Part shown: piece after piece, positions 7,528-14,930 of the stretch | Layout of the letters: the number at the start of each line of letters is the position of its first letter | How positions within the stretch are numbered: position 1 is the first letter of the stretch | Source: Scatomorpha sp036653715 | Lineage (GTDB): Bacteria; Bacillota; Clostridia; Oscillospirales; Oscillospiraceae | Assembly: GCA_036653715.1 (NCBI GenBank) | Contig: JAVVTL010000028.1 | Location: forward strand, 1-21,055 | Reading direction: 5' to 3' | DNA: 21,055 bases | Notes under the pieces: model-generated | What the model saw: only the letters and a program-made list of their open reading frames with translations | The model's database searches: none | What the model was told of the DNA's origin: nothing | Translations under genes and position numbers: made by a program

Positions 7528-10500
7528 TCGTCGTCCTTCTCTCCTAAGTGTTTTTCCGCCTCGGCAAGGTCAAGCTCAATGACCTTGGAGACGCCTTTTT
7601 CCTGCATGGTCACGCCGTAGAGGTTGTCTGCCTCCTCCATCGTGCCGCGCCTGTGGGTGATTACCACGAACTGTGTTTTTGAGGATATGCGGCGCATGTG
7701 CTCCGCAAAGCGCGTGACGTTTGATTCGTCCAGCGCCGCCTCGATTTCGTCCATGACGCAAAACGGCGTCGGGCGGACTTTGATTATCGCAAAATAGAGC
7801 GCTATCGCCACAAACGCCATCTCTCCGCCGGAGAGGAGGCTGAGCGTGGAGACCGCCTTGCCGGGCGGCTGGACGCGGATATCGATATCGCAGCTCAGAA
7901 CATCCGTCTCGTCCTCAAGGACGAGGCTTGCGCTGCCGCCGCCGAAAAGCTCGGTAAAGGTCTCGCCGAAGCTCTCGTTTATCGCGGCGAACTCGCGGTT
8001 GAAGATGGTTTTCATCTCGCCGGTTATGTCGCCTATTATGCCCAAAAGCTCGCCCTTGGCTTTTTCCACGTCGTCCCTCTGCCCGGCAAGGAACTCGTAG
8101 CGCTCGGAGACGCGGGCGTATTCGTCGATGGCGCCGAGGTTCGGGGAGCCGAGGGCGCTCATCTCGCGCTTTATCTCGCCTATCCTGCGGTTTGACTGCG
8201 ACATGCTTTCGACTGGTCGGCGTATCGCCTGCGCGGCGCTGTGGCTCAGCTCGTAGCCGTCCCAGAGCTTGTCGATTATCTGCTTTTCTTCCATATCCGC
8301 CGCGAGCTTTTTTTGTTCGAAGCGGGCGCAGGTGCGCTGCATATCGAGAAGGCGCTCGTTTTTCTCCTGCACGGCCCTGTCCGTGCGGGTGCGTTGCCCC
8401 TCCGCCTCAAGCTTTTTGGCGGTCAGGGCCTCGATATTGGTCTTCATGGCGGAGATTTCGGCGGCGGCGGCGGCAATGCGCGCCTCCCTCGCCTCAAGCT
8501 CTTTTTTGAAGCTGTCCGTGCCGAATTCGATGTCCGCCGCGGCCTTGGCTCTCGTCTCCCTGTCGCCGGAGATGCCGCGCATCAGCAGGGACAGCTCGGC
8601 GGCGGCGTTTTCCGTCGCTCGGCGCTCGGAGTTGAGCGAGCTTTGCTCGTTTTTGATGGCCTGCAAATCCTCGGACGCCATGTCAAGCTCGTAGCGCGCG
8701 CCCTGAAGCTCGCGCTTCAGCTCCTCGTTTCGGGCGAGAAGCCCGTCGCGCCGCTTTGCCTGAGCGCCGCGCTCGGCACGGAGCCGCTCCAGCTCGTTCG
8801 CCCTCGAGAGGATACCCGAGCCTTTCGCGGCACTGCCGCCCGTCATGGAGCCGCCCGCGTGCAGGAGCTGCCCGTCGAGCGTCACGATGCGGAATCTGTT
8901 GCCGTTTTTGCGGGAGATTGCCACGGCGTCCCGCAGCGTCTCCGCCACCAAGGTGCGGCCCAGCAGATTTTCAAAGACCGCCCTGTATTGTTCCTCAAAG
9001 CGGATTAGGTCAAGCGCAAGGCCGACGCAGCCCTCGTCCTCGGAGGGGATGCGGTCAAGTCTGCCGCCCCTTATGGCGTCCAGCGGCAGGAAGGTCGCCC
9101 GCCCTGCCTCGCGGCGCTTTAAGAGTTCTATGGCCGCACTGCCGTCCGCCTGCGTGTCCACGACGATGTTTTGGAGGGCGCCGCCGAGGGCGGTTTCGAT
9201 GGCGAGCGCACAGCGCTCATCCGCCCGAAGCAGCTCTGCCACGGGGCCGTGAACGCCGCGCAGCGCGCCATGCCGCGCCTCCCGCATGACGTTTTTGACG
9301 GCACCGGCAAAGCCCTCGTAGTCCTTTTCCATATCCGCGAGCATGGCGATGCGTGAATCCGCGCTGCGCAGGTCGATAATCTGCTTGGTCAGCTCGGAAT
9401 TTGCCGTCTCCGCCTCGGACTCACGGTTTTCTATGCGCAGTCGGCGGCCCTCGACGACGTTTTTCGCCGACGCCTCCGCCGCCGAAAGCTCCGCCGCTCT
9501 CGCGTCAATCTCCGTCACGCGCCCGTGCTTTGCGGCTATCTGCTCCGCCAGCCCCGCTTCCCTGTCGCGCTGACCGTCCATGTCCGCACGCAGAGCGGCA
9601 AGGCGCTCGGCGCTGTTTTTCATGTTGCTGCGCAGGACGGCCGCCTCCGCCTCCTGCTCCGCCAGCGCGGTTTGACGGCGGGAGAGCGCCCCTCGCGCCT
9701 CCTCCGCCTCCACGTCCTTTTCTCTCATGCGTCGGGCGAGATTCTCGGACTTGGCGTAAAGCTCCTCAAGCTCGCGCTGCGCGGCTTCAAGGCCGCTTTT
9801 CGCGGACTCGTATTCGGAGCTTACGCTCTCCGCCTGCTCGTGGAGCTTGTCCAGCGTCTGAAGCCAAAGCGAGACCTCGGCCTCGCGCAGCTCGTCACGC
9901 AGGACGAGATAGCGCCGCGCCGTCTCTGCCTGCTGCTTCAGCGGCCCGACCTGATACTCCAGCTCGTCAATCTTGTCGTTGATGCGCAGGAGATTGTCGT
10001 CGGTCTTGGCGAGCCTGCGCTCGGCTTCCTCCTTGCGGTAGCGGAAGCGGGAGATGCCCGCCGCTTCTTCAAGTACCTCGCGGCGCTCGGCTGACTTGCC
10101 GTTGATTATCTCCGCGATGCGGCCCTGACCGATGATGGAATAGCCGTCCCTGCCCATGCCTGTGTCCATCAGCAGCTCGTTCACGTCCCTGAGGCGCACC
10201 TGCTCGCGGTTTATGTAGTATTCACTCTCGCCGGAGCGGTAATACTTGCGGGTTATCGTGACCTCGTCCGCAGGCACGGCAAAAATGCCGGAGGAATTAT
10301 CGACGACAAGCGACACCTGCGCCCAGCCCATTGCGCCCCGTGTTGCCGTTCCGCCAAAAATTACGTCCTGCATTTTCCCGCCGCGCAGGGTCTTTGAGCT
10401 CTGCTCGCCCATGACCCAGAGAATCGCGTCGGATATATTTGATTTTCCGGAGCCGTTCGGCCCCACGACGGCGGTGACGTCCCTTGAGAAGGTCAGCCGC

Positions 10501-10553
10501 GTCTTGTCGGGAAAGGACTTGAAGCCCTGTATTTCCAGTGCCTTTAAGTACAC
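7506..10553 (-). CDS. smc: Chromosome condensation protein SMC (short-armed)
   Basis: ATPase that organises and separates chromosomes with ScpA and ScpB. Domains along 1015 residues: Walker A GPNGSGKSN (31-39); Q-loop GQGRIAEI; first coiled coil about 170-410; hinge about 410-590 with the conserved GGSMTGGS (567-574); second coiled coil about 590-820; C-terminal head with ABC signature LLSGGEMAF (906-914), Walker B FCVMDEIEAALDE (931-943) and ITHRRGTME. Typical bacterial SMCs are near 1180-1190 residues, so about 170 are missing, apparently shared by both arms. Both heads and the hinge are intact and I see no frameshift. The signature has Met where Arg or Lys usually follows SGGE. The start is GTG (10551-10553) with GAGG at 8-nt spacing. 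It overlaps ftsY downstream. Confidence 0.96.
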   Translation of the reverse strand: MYLKALEIQGFKSFPDKTRLTFSRDVTAVVGPNGSGKSNISDAILWVMGEQSSKTLRGGKMQDVIFGGTATRGAMGWAQVSLVVDNSSGIFAVPADEVTITRKYYRSGESEYYINREQVRLRDVNELLMDTGMGRDGYSIIGQGRIAEIINGKSAERREVLEEAAGISRFRYRKEEAERRLAKTDDNLLRINDKIDELEYQVGPLKQQAETARRYLVLRDELREAEVSLWLQTLDKLHEQAESVSSEYESAKSGLEAAQRELEELYAKSENLARRMREKDVEAEEARGALSRRQTALAEQEAEAAVLRSNMKNSAERLAALRADMDGQRDREAGLAEQIAAKHGRVTEIDARAAELSAAEASAKNVVEGRRLRIENRESEAETANSELTKQIIDLRSADSRIAMLADMEKDYEGFAGAVKNVMREARHGALRGVHGPVAELLRADERCALAIETALGGALQNIVVDTQADGSAAIELLKRREAGRATFLPLDAIRGGRLDRIPSEDEGCVGLALDLIRFEEQYRAVFENLLGRTLVAETLRDAVAISRKNGNRFRIVTLDGQLLHAGGSMTGGSAAKGSGILSRANELERLRAERGAQAKRRDGLLARNEELKRELQGARYELDMASEDLQAIKNEQSSLNSERRATENAAAELSLLMRGISGDRETRAKAAADIEFGTDSFKKELEAREARIAAAAAEISAMKTNIEALTAKKLEAEGQRTRTDRAVQEKNERLLDMQRTCARFEQKKLAADMEEKQIIDKLWDGYELSHSAAQAIRRPVESMSQSNRRIGEIKREMSALGSPNLGAIDEYARVSERYEFLAGQRDDVEKAKGELLGIIGDITGEMKTIFNREFAAINESFGETFTELFGGGSASLVLEDETDVLSCDIDIRVQPPGKAVSTLSLLSGGEMAFVAIALYFAIIKVRPTPFCVMDEIEAALDESNVTRFAEHMRRISSKTQFVVITHRRGTMEEADNLYGVTMQEKGVSKVIELDLAEAEKHLGEKDDEWDSSIK

Positions 10554-10600
10554 TATTTATACCTCGTCTTGTGGATTGTGCGCAAGAATACTCAACATAT

Positions 10601-10629
10601 AGTATATTACAAATTCCCGCTTTTTGCAA
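10601..10629 (-). promoter_or_regulatory. Candidate internal promoter before smc
   Basis: On the minus strand TTGCAA (10624-10629) and TATACT (10601-10606) are spaced by 17 nt, matching the sigma-A consensus at 4/6 and 5/6. The element straddles the end of the radical SAM gene and lies in the largest gap inside this half of the cluster (53 nt). It could start a separate smc-ftsY-rdgB transcript. The match is suggestive only. Confidence 0.4.
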
Positions 10630-11635
10630 TGGAAACTACGCGCGGTTCGTCATCCTTCGCGTCGATTTGAGCGATTTTTATTGAGGCAAGGCCAAAGCTG
10701 TCCGCAAGGGCGGCTTTATTGCAGCCGTGCTGCCCCGTCATCTGCGAAATAAGGCCCGAGCGCACGCCGAGGACGACGGCGCTCCCCTGCGGGACGCCCC
10801 TGAGCAGCACCTGCGCCTTTTGCAGCAGAATGCGCGAACGGACAAGCTCGCCCAGCGCCGGGTGATAGGCTCCGCCCGCCGCGTCGCCCGCCGAAAGCTC
10901 CTCCGTCGGGTTCAGGCCGAGGCGGATGACGGGTATCCCCGCCGCGTCAAAAATCGGCAAAATTGCGGCGCAGACGCGCACGGCGTCCTCCACCCCGCGC
11001 TCGCGGTAGCTGCCCGCGCGCCAGAGGTCATAGAGCGCCGTGTCGCGCACGATGACGGTGGGGTACAGCCTGACCCCGTCGGGCGCAAGGGCGGCGAGGC
11101 GGGAGGCCGTCTCGATATCCGTCCCGTCCGTCGAGCCGGGCAGGCCGGTCATCATCTGAAGTATGAGCTTAAAGCCGGCGTCCTTCACCGCGCGGGAGGC
11201 GGTCGCGACGTCCTCCGCCGTATGGCCTCTGCCGGAGAGCGCGAGCACGCGGTCGCACATGGACTGTGCGCCAAGCTCGACAGTCTCCACCCCGAAGCGT
11301 CGGAGGCGCGAAAGCACCTCGCCGTCGATGGCGTCGGGTCTTGTGGAGAGGCGTATGGAGCTTATAAACCCGCTCGCAAGGTAGGGCTGCGCCGCGCCAA
11401 GGAGCGCCTCCTGCATCGGGACGGGGATTGCCGTAAAGCTCCCCCCATAAAACGCCAATTGCCGCTTTGCCCCACATTGGGTCAGAGCGGCCGCGTTTTC
11501 TATGGAATTTATGACGTCCTCCGGCCCGGCGGGGGAGAGACTGCCGGAGATGCGGCGCTGATTGCAGAACACGCAGTCGTTCGGGCAGCCGAGGTGCGGC
11601 ACGAAAACCGGGATGATGCTCTCTCTCGCGCTCAC
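10607..11635 (-). CDS. Elp3-like radical SAM protein (no acetyltransferase domain)
   Basis: Radical S-adenosylmethionine protein with the 4Fe-4S cluster motif CPNDCVFC (Cys17, Cys21, Cys24), followed by the FYGGSFTAI strand (62-70), LSTRPDAID and VETVELGAQS, a pattern shared with Elp3/oxygen-independent coproporphyrinogen oxidase-like enzymes. At 342 residues it has the radical SAM core and a C-terminal extension, but not the GNAT acetyltransferase half of true Elp3, so tRNA wobble-uridine acetylation cannot be assumed. A homologue between rnc and smc is a recurrent clostridial arrangement as I recall it, with unknown substrate. The start is GTG at 11633-11635, overlapping the rnc stop as GTGA, with GAGG 10 nt upstream. 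RNA modification is a guess from context. Confidence 0.85.
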   Translation of the reverse strand: MSARESIIPVFVPHLGCPNDCVFCNQRRISGSLSPAGPEDVINSIENAAALTQCGAKRQLAFYGGSFTAIPVPMQEALLGAAQPYLASGFISSIRLSTRPDAIDGEVLSRLRRFGVETVELGAQSMCDRVLALSGRGHTAEDVATASRAVKDAGFKLILQMMTGLPGSTDGTDIETASRLAALAPDGVRLYPTVIVRDTALYDLWRAGSYRERGVEDAVRVCAAILPIFDAAGIPVIRLGLNPTEELSAGDAAGGAYHPALGELVRSRILLQKAQVLLRGVPQGSAVVLGVRSGLISQMTGQHGCNKAALADSFGLASIKIAQIDAKDDEPRVVSIAKSGNL

Positions 11636-12309
11636 TTCGCCAGCGCCTCAAGCGCCCTCGCGGCGGCGGATTGCTCAGCTTCCTTTTTTGTGCGCCCCGT
11701 GCCGACGCCGACAGACTCGCCGTTCAGGGAGACGCGCACGGTAAAGAGCTTGTCGTGGTCCGGGCCGGACTCCGACAGCAGCTCGTAGCTCAGCGCCTGT
11801 CCGCTCTTTTTTTGGACGGTCTCCTGAAGCTCGGTCTTGGAATCGGTTACGGCAAGGTCAAGCTCCTCGCCAAGCTCGGCGAGGATGCGGCTGTCTATGA
11901 AGTCGCGCGCGACCTCCATGCCGCCGTCAAGAAAGAGGGCGGCGATGACGGCCTCCACCGCGTCGGCAAGTATGGAGGTGCGCGTTCTGCCGCCGCTGTG
12001 CTCCTCGCCCTTGCCGAGACGGATATACGCGCCGAGGTCAAGCTCCAGCGCGACTTTATAGAGGCTCTCCTCGCAGACAAGCTGTGCGCGCAGGCGCGTC
12101 ATGCGCCCCTCCGGCATGTTTGGGTAGCGCTCGTAGAGAGCGGAGGCAACCACCATGCCGAGGACGGAATCGCCGACAAATTCAAGCCGCTCATTGCTCT
12201 CGCAGCTGCGGCTTCGGTTTTCGTTGGCATAGCTGCTGTGGGTCAGGGCGTTTGTGAGAAGCGCCCCGTTCCCGAACACATGCGCGAGTTTTTTCTCGAG
12301 CGGCTCCAT
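11632..12309 (-). CDS. rnc: Ribonuclease III
   Basis: Cleaves double-stranded RNA, including the stems that release 16S and 23S rRNA. The 225-residue protein has the catalytic RNase III domain (1-150) with signature NERLEFVGDSVL (39-50), giving metal ligands E43 and D47, and a second catalytic pair D116 and E119 in DAVEAVIAALFLDGG. The C-terminal double-stranded RNA-binding domain runs from about 155 to 223 (DSKTELQETVQKKSG to GRTKKEAEQSAAARALEAL). Length is typical. The ATG (12307-12309) shares one base with the acpP stop (TGATG), and the 3' end overlaps the radical SAM gene by 4 nt, so translation is probably coupled throughout. Confidence 0.97.
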   Translation of the reverse strand: MEPLEKKLAHVFGNGALLTNALTHSSYANENRSRSCESNERLEFVGDSVLGMVVASALYERYPNMPEGRMTRLRAQLVCEESLYKVALELDLGAYIRLGKGEEHSGGRTRTSILADAVEAVIAALFLDGGMEVARDFIDSRILAELGEELDLAVTDSKTELQETVQKKSGQALSYELLSESGPDHDKLFTVRVSLNGESVGVGTGRTKKEAEQSAAARALEALAK

Positions 12310-12545
12310 CAGTCGTTCACACGACTTTCGACATAGCTGATGAGGTCGCCGAGCGTGACGATTTTTTGCAGTTCCTCCTCGGAGACCTCGGGCAGGGAAA
12401 ATTCTTCCTCCACCGTCATGGTAAGCTCCACGATGTCCAGCGAGTCCGCGCCCAGCCCGTCCACAAAGCCCGTGTCTCTTGTGAGGGTATCGGCACCCAC
12501 GGCAAATTGTTCCGCTACGATTTCGATAATTTTTTCCGCCGTCAT
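12309..12545 (-). CDS. acpP: Acyl carrier protein
   Basis: Carries growing fatty acyl chains on a phosphopantetheine arm. The 78-residue acidic protein has the attachment site GADSLDIVEL with Ser35 and the usual four-helix pattern (VEEEFSLPEVSEEELQKIVTLGDLISYVE). I start at the ATG at 12543-12545, which begins MTAEKIIEIV and has a perfect GGAGG at 9-nt spacing; the reading frame is open further upstream but that segment lies inside plsX and looks unlike ACP. The ribosome binding site overlaps the plsX stop codon, and the acpP stop overlaps the rnc start. The fabD and fabG genes often found between plsX and acpP are not here. Confidence 0.97.
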   Translation of the reverse strand: MTAEKIIEIVAEQFAVGADTLTRDTGFVDGLGADSLDIVELTMTVEEEFSLPEVSEEELQKIVTLGDLISYVESRVND

Positions 12546-12549
12546 ATTA

Positions 12550-13581
12550 TTATTCCTCCGCGTTATTCGCGCCGCCCACCGGCAGTCGCATATATTCAAT
12601 ATTTTGTTCTATCTCTGATATAAGCCCGGATTTGGCGAATTCGACCGCCTGCCGCACCGCGCTCTCGATTGCCTCCGCACCCGAGGAGCCGTGGGCCTTT
12701 ATCACGGGCTTTGATATGCCGATAAGCGCCGTGCCGCCGACCTTGTTCACGTCCATGGCACCCTTGAAGGTTTTCATGTCGCTCTTGAGTATCATCGCCG
12801 CCATTTTGTTCTTTGGCGAGCTCATAAAGACGTCCTTGAGGCCGCCTATCATGAATTTTGCCACGCCCTCGCAGGTCTTGAGCAGGATGTTGCCGGAAAA
12901 GCCGTCCGTCACGAGCACGTCCACGTCGCCCGAGAGGGTCTGGGACGCCTCGACATTGCCGATGAAGTTTATTCTGCCCTCTGCGTCCGCGCGTTTGAGG
13001 AGTGCGTGCGCCTGCTTTTGCAGTTCGCCGCCCTTGCCCTCCTCCACGCCGTTGTTGAGCAGGCCGACGCGCGGGTTATAGCAGCCCATTATCTTGCGGG
13101 CGTAGAAGCTGCCCATAAAGGCAAATTGCAGCAGATATTCTGCGGTGCAGTCAACATTCGCGCCGCAGTCGATGAGGAGCACGCCGCGATTGCCGTTCGG
13201 AAGCACCGGCGAAAGTGCGCCTCTGCGTATGCCGCGTATGCGTTTTACGGTGAGGGTCGCCCCCGTGAGCAGCGCACCCGTGCTTCCGGCGGAGACGACG
13301 GCGTCGCCCTTGCCGTCCCGCAGGAGATTCAGCGCAACCGCCATGGACGAGTCCTTCTTGCGTCTTGTGGCGCTGCTGGGTTCGTCGTCCATCGTGACGA
13401 CCTCGCGGGCGTCGATGATGTCCACGCCGGACACGCCCTCCGCCGCGACACAGCGCTCCACATCCTCGCGCCTGCCCACCAGCGTTATATCCACGCCGAG
13501 GTCGCGCTTTGCCATTATCGCGCCCTTGACTATCGCCTCCGGCGCGTTGTCTCCGCCCATGGCGTCAATTATTATTCTCAC
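12550..13581 (-). CDS. plsX: Phosphate acyltransferase PlsX
   Basis: Converts acyl-ACP and phosphate to acyl phosphate, the donor used by PlsY in the first step of phospholipid synthesis; peripheral membrane enzyme. The 343-residue protein begins with the family hallmark RIIIDAMGGDNAP and contains GSTGALLTGATL, KRIRGIRRGALSPVLPN, ANVDCTAEYLLQFA and VTDGFSGNILLKTCEGV, all in expected order; length is standard. The start is GTG (13579-13581), overlapping the trmFO stop as GTGA. It is followed directly by acpP, whose product's acylated form is the PlsX substrate, so the pairing is functional as well as positional. Confidence 0.97.
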   Translation of the reverse strand: MRIIIDAMGGDNAPEAIVKGAIMAKRDLGVDITLVGRREDVERCVAAEGVSGVDIIDAREVVTMDDEPSSATRRKKDSSMAVALNLLRDGKGDAVVSAGSTGALLTGATLTVKRIRGIRRGALSPVLPNGNRGVLLIDCGANVDCTAEYLLQFAFMGSFYARKIMGCYNPRVGLLNNGVEEGKGGELQKQAHALLKRADAEGRINFIGNVEASQTLSGDVDVLVTDGFSGNILLKTCEGVAKFMIGGLKDVFMSSPKNKMAAMILKSDMKTFKGAMDVNKVGGTALIGISKPVIKAHGSSGAEAIESAVRQAVEFAKSGLISEIEQNIEYMRLPVGGANNAEE

Positions 13582-14891
13582 AGCCCGAAGACCTCCTTTT
13601 CCTTGAGTTCATCAATTATCGCAAGGGAACGCGCCGAGATTTCCGCGTTTTTGTTGCGCTTGCCGCGAACCCTGTGGTCAAGCGGCGTTATTATGCCAAA
13701 GTTAATGTTCATCGGCTGAAAATCGCCCACACTGCCGCCGGAGATGTATTTTGCCAGCGCACCGATTGCCGTCTCCTCCGGAAAATCCACGGAGGGCAGG
13801 GAGAACAGCTCCGCCGCCGTTTCGATGCCGACCAACATTCCGGACGCCGCAGACTCGACATAGCCCTCCACGCCCGTCATCTGACCGGCAAAGCTGATGC
13901 GCGGCTGCGCTCTCAGCGCGTAATGAGCATCCAGCAGGTTTGGGGAGTCGAGATAGGTGTTTCTGTGCATCACGCCGTAGCGGACTATCTCCGCCTCTCT
14001 CAGCGCGGGTATCATGGAGAACACGCGCTTCTGCTCGCCGAAGGTGAGGTGGGTCTGGAAGCCGACAATGTTATAGAGGGTGCCCTCGGCATTGTCGCGC
14101 CGAAGCTGGACGACGGCGTAGTCCTCCCCGCCCGTGTGCGGATTTGTGAGGCCGACGGGCTTCATCGGGCCGTAGCGCAGGGTGTCCTCGCCCCGTCTCG
14201 CCATGACCTCCACGGGCATGCAGCCCTCAAAGACGCCTGCGTCGGCAAAGCCGTGGACGGGCGCCTCCTTCGCGGAGACAAGCTCGCGGATGAAGGCCGT
14301 GTATTCCTCGCAGCTCATTGGGCAGTTTACATAATCCGGTGTGCCCTTGCCGTAGCGGCTGGCCAAATAGGCATTCGTCATGTCCACGCTCTCGAGGGTG
14401 ATGATGGGGGCGACGGCGTCGTAGAAGTGGAGGTCAAAGGCGGGGCAAAGCGCGGTTATCCGCTCCGCCATCGCGTCCGACGTGAGCGGACCCGTGGCGA
14501 TTACCACGCGTCCCTCGGGAATCTCCGTCGCTTCCGCGTATTCAATGCTTATGCCGGGGGTGGCTTTCAGCTTTTGGGTTATATATGCCGAAAATCCCGC
14601 TCTGTCCACCGCCAGCGCACCGCCGGCGGCGACTCTGTTTGCGTCCGCCGACTCCATGATGATGGAATCGAGACGGCGCAGTTCTTCCTTAAGCAGACCG
14701 ACGGCATTTGTAAGCTCGTCGGAGCGCAGGGAGTTTGAGCAGACAAGCTCGGCAAAATCGCCGGTGAGATGCACGGGGCTCGTCTTGCCCGGGCGCATTT
14801 CTATGAGGCGAACGGGGACGCCCCTTTTCGCGAGCTGCCAGGCACACTCGGAGCCTGCAAGTCCCGCGCCGATAACTGTTACTTCTTGCAC
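13578..14891 (-). CDS. trmFO: Folate-dependent tRNA (uracil-54-C5)-methyltransferase TrmFO
   Basis: Flavoenzyme that makes ribothymidine-54 in the T-loop of tRNA using methylenetetrahydrofolate and FAD/NADH. The 437-residue protein starts with the FAD-binding GAGLAGSE (8-15) and has the signature FAELVCSNSLRSDE (46-59), with Cys51 in the position of the conserved redox cysteine, plus GGALAVDRAGFS and FEGCMPVEVMARRGEDTLR with the second conserved Cys at 224. Length is typical (about 435). The start is GTG at 14889-14891, supported by GAGG 8 nt upstream. The dprA-topA-trmFO order is standard in Firmicutes. It lies 39 nt after topA and overlaps plsX by 4 nt. Confidence 0.97.
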   Translation of the reverse strand: MQEVTVIGAGLAGSECAWQLAKRGVPVRLIEMRPGKTSPVHLTGDFAELVCSNSLRSDELTNAVGLLKEELRRLDSIIMESADANRVAAGGALAVDRAGFSAYITQKLKATPGISIEYAEATEIPEGRVVIATGPLTSDAMAERITALCPAFDLHFYDAVAPIITLESVDMTNAYLASRYGKGTPDYVNCPMSCEEYTAFIRELVSAKEAPVHGFADAGVFEGCMPVEVMARRGEDTLRYGPMKPVGLTNPHTGGEDYAVVQLRRDNAEGTLYNIVGFQTHLTFGEQKRVFSMIPALREAEIVRYGVMHRNTYLDSPNLLDAHYALRAQPRISFAGQMTGVEGYVESAASGMLVGIETAAELFSLPSVDFPEETAIGALAKYISGGSVGDFQPMNINFGIITPLDHRVRGKRNKNAEISARSLAIIDELKEKEVFGL

Positions 14892-14930
14892 TTTTTCACC
14901 TCGCAGGCAGGGAGCTTATGTTCCCTCGCC

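Noticed and set aside
7506..10553. SMC as a truncated or frameshifted gene, or as SbcC/Rad50/RecN
   Set aside because: Heads and hinge motifs are in one frame and in SMC order, and smc-ftsY is the expected gene pair.
12546..12599. Longer acpP with an 18-residue N-terminal extension
   Set aside because: It lies within plsX, is unlike ACP, and the ATG at 12543-12545 has a perfect ribosome binding site.
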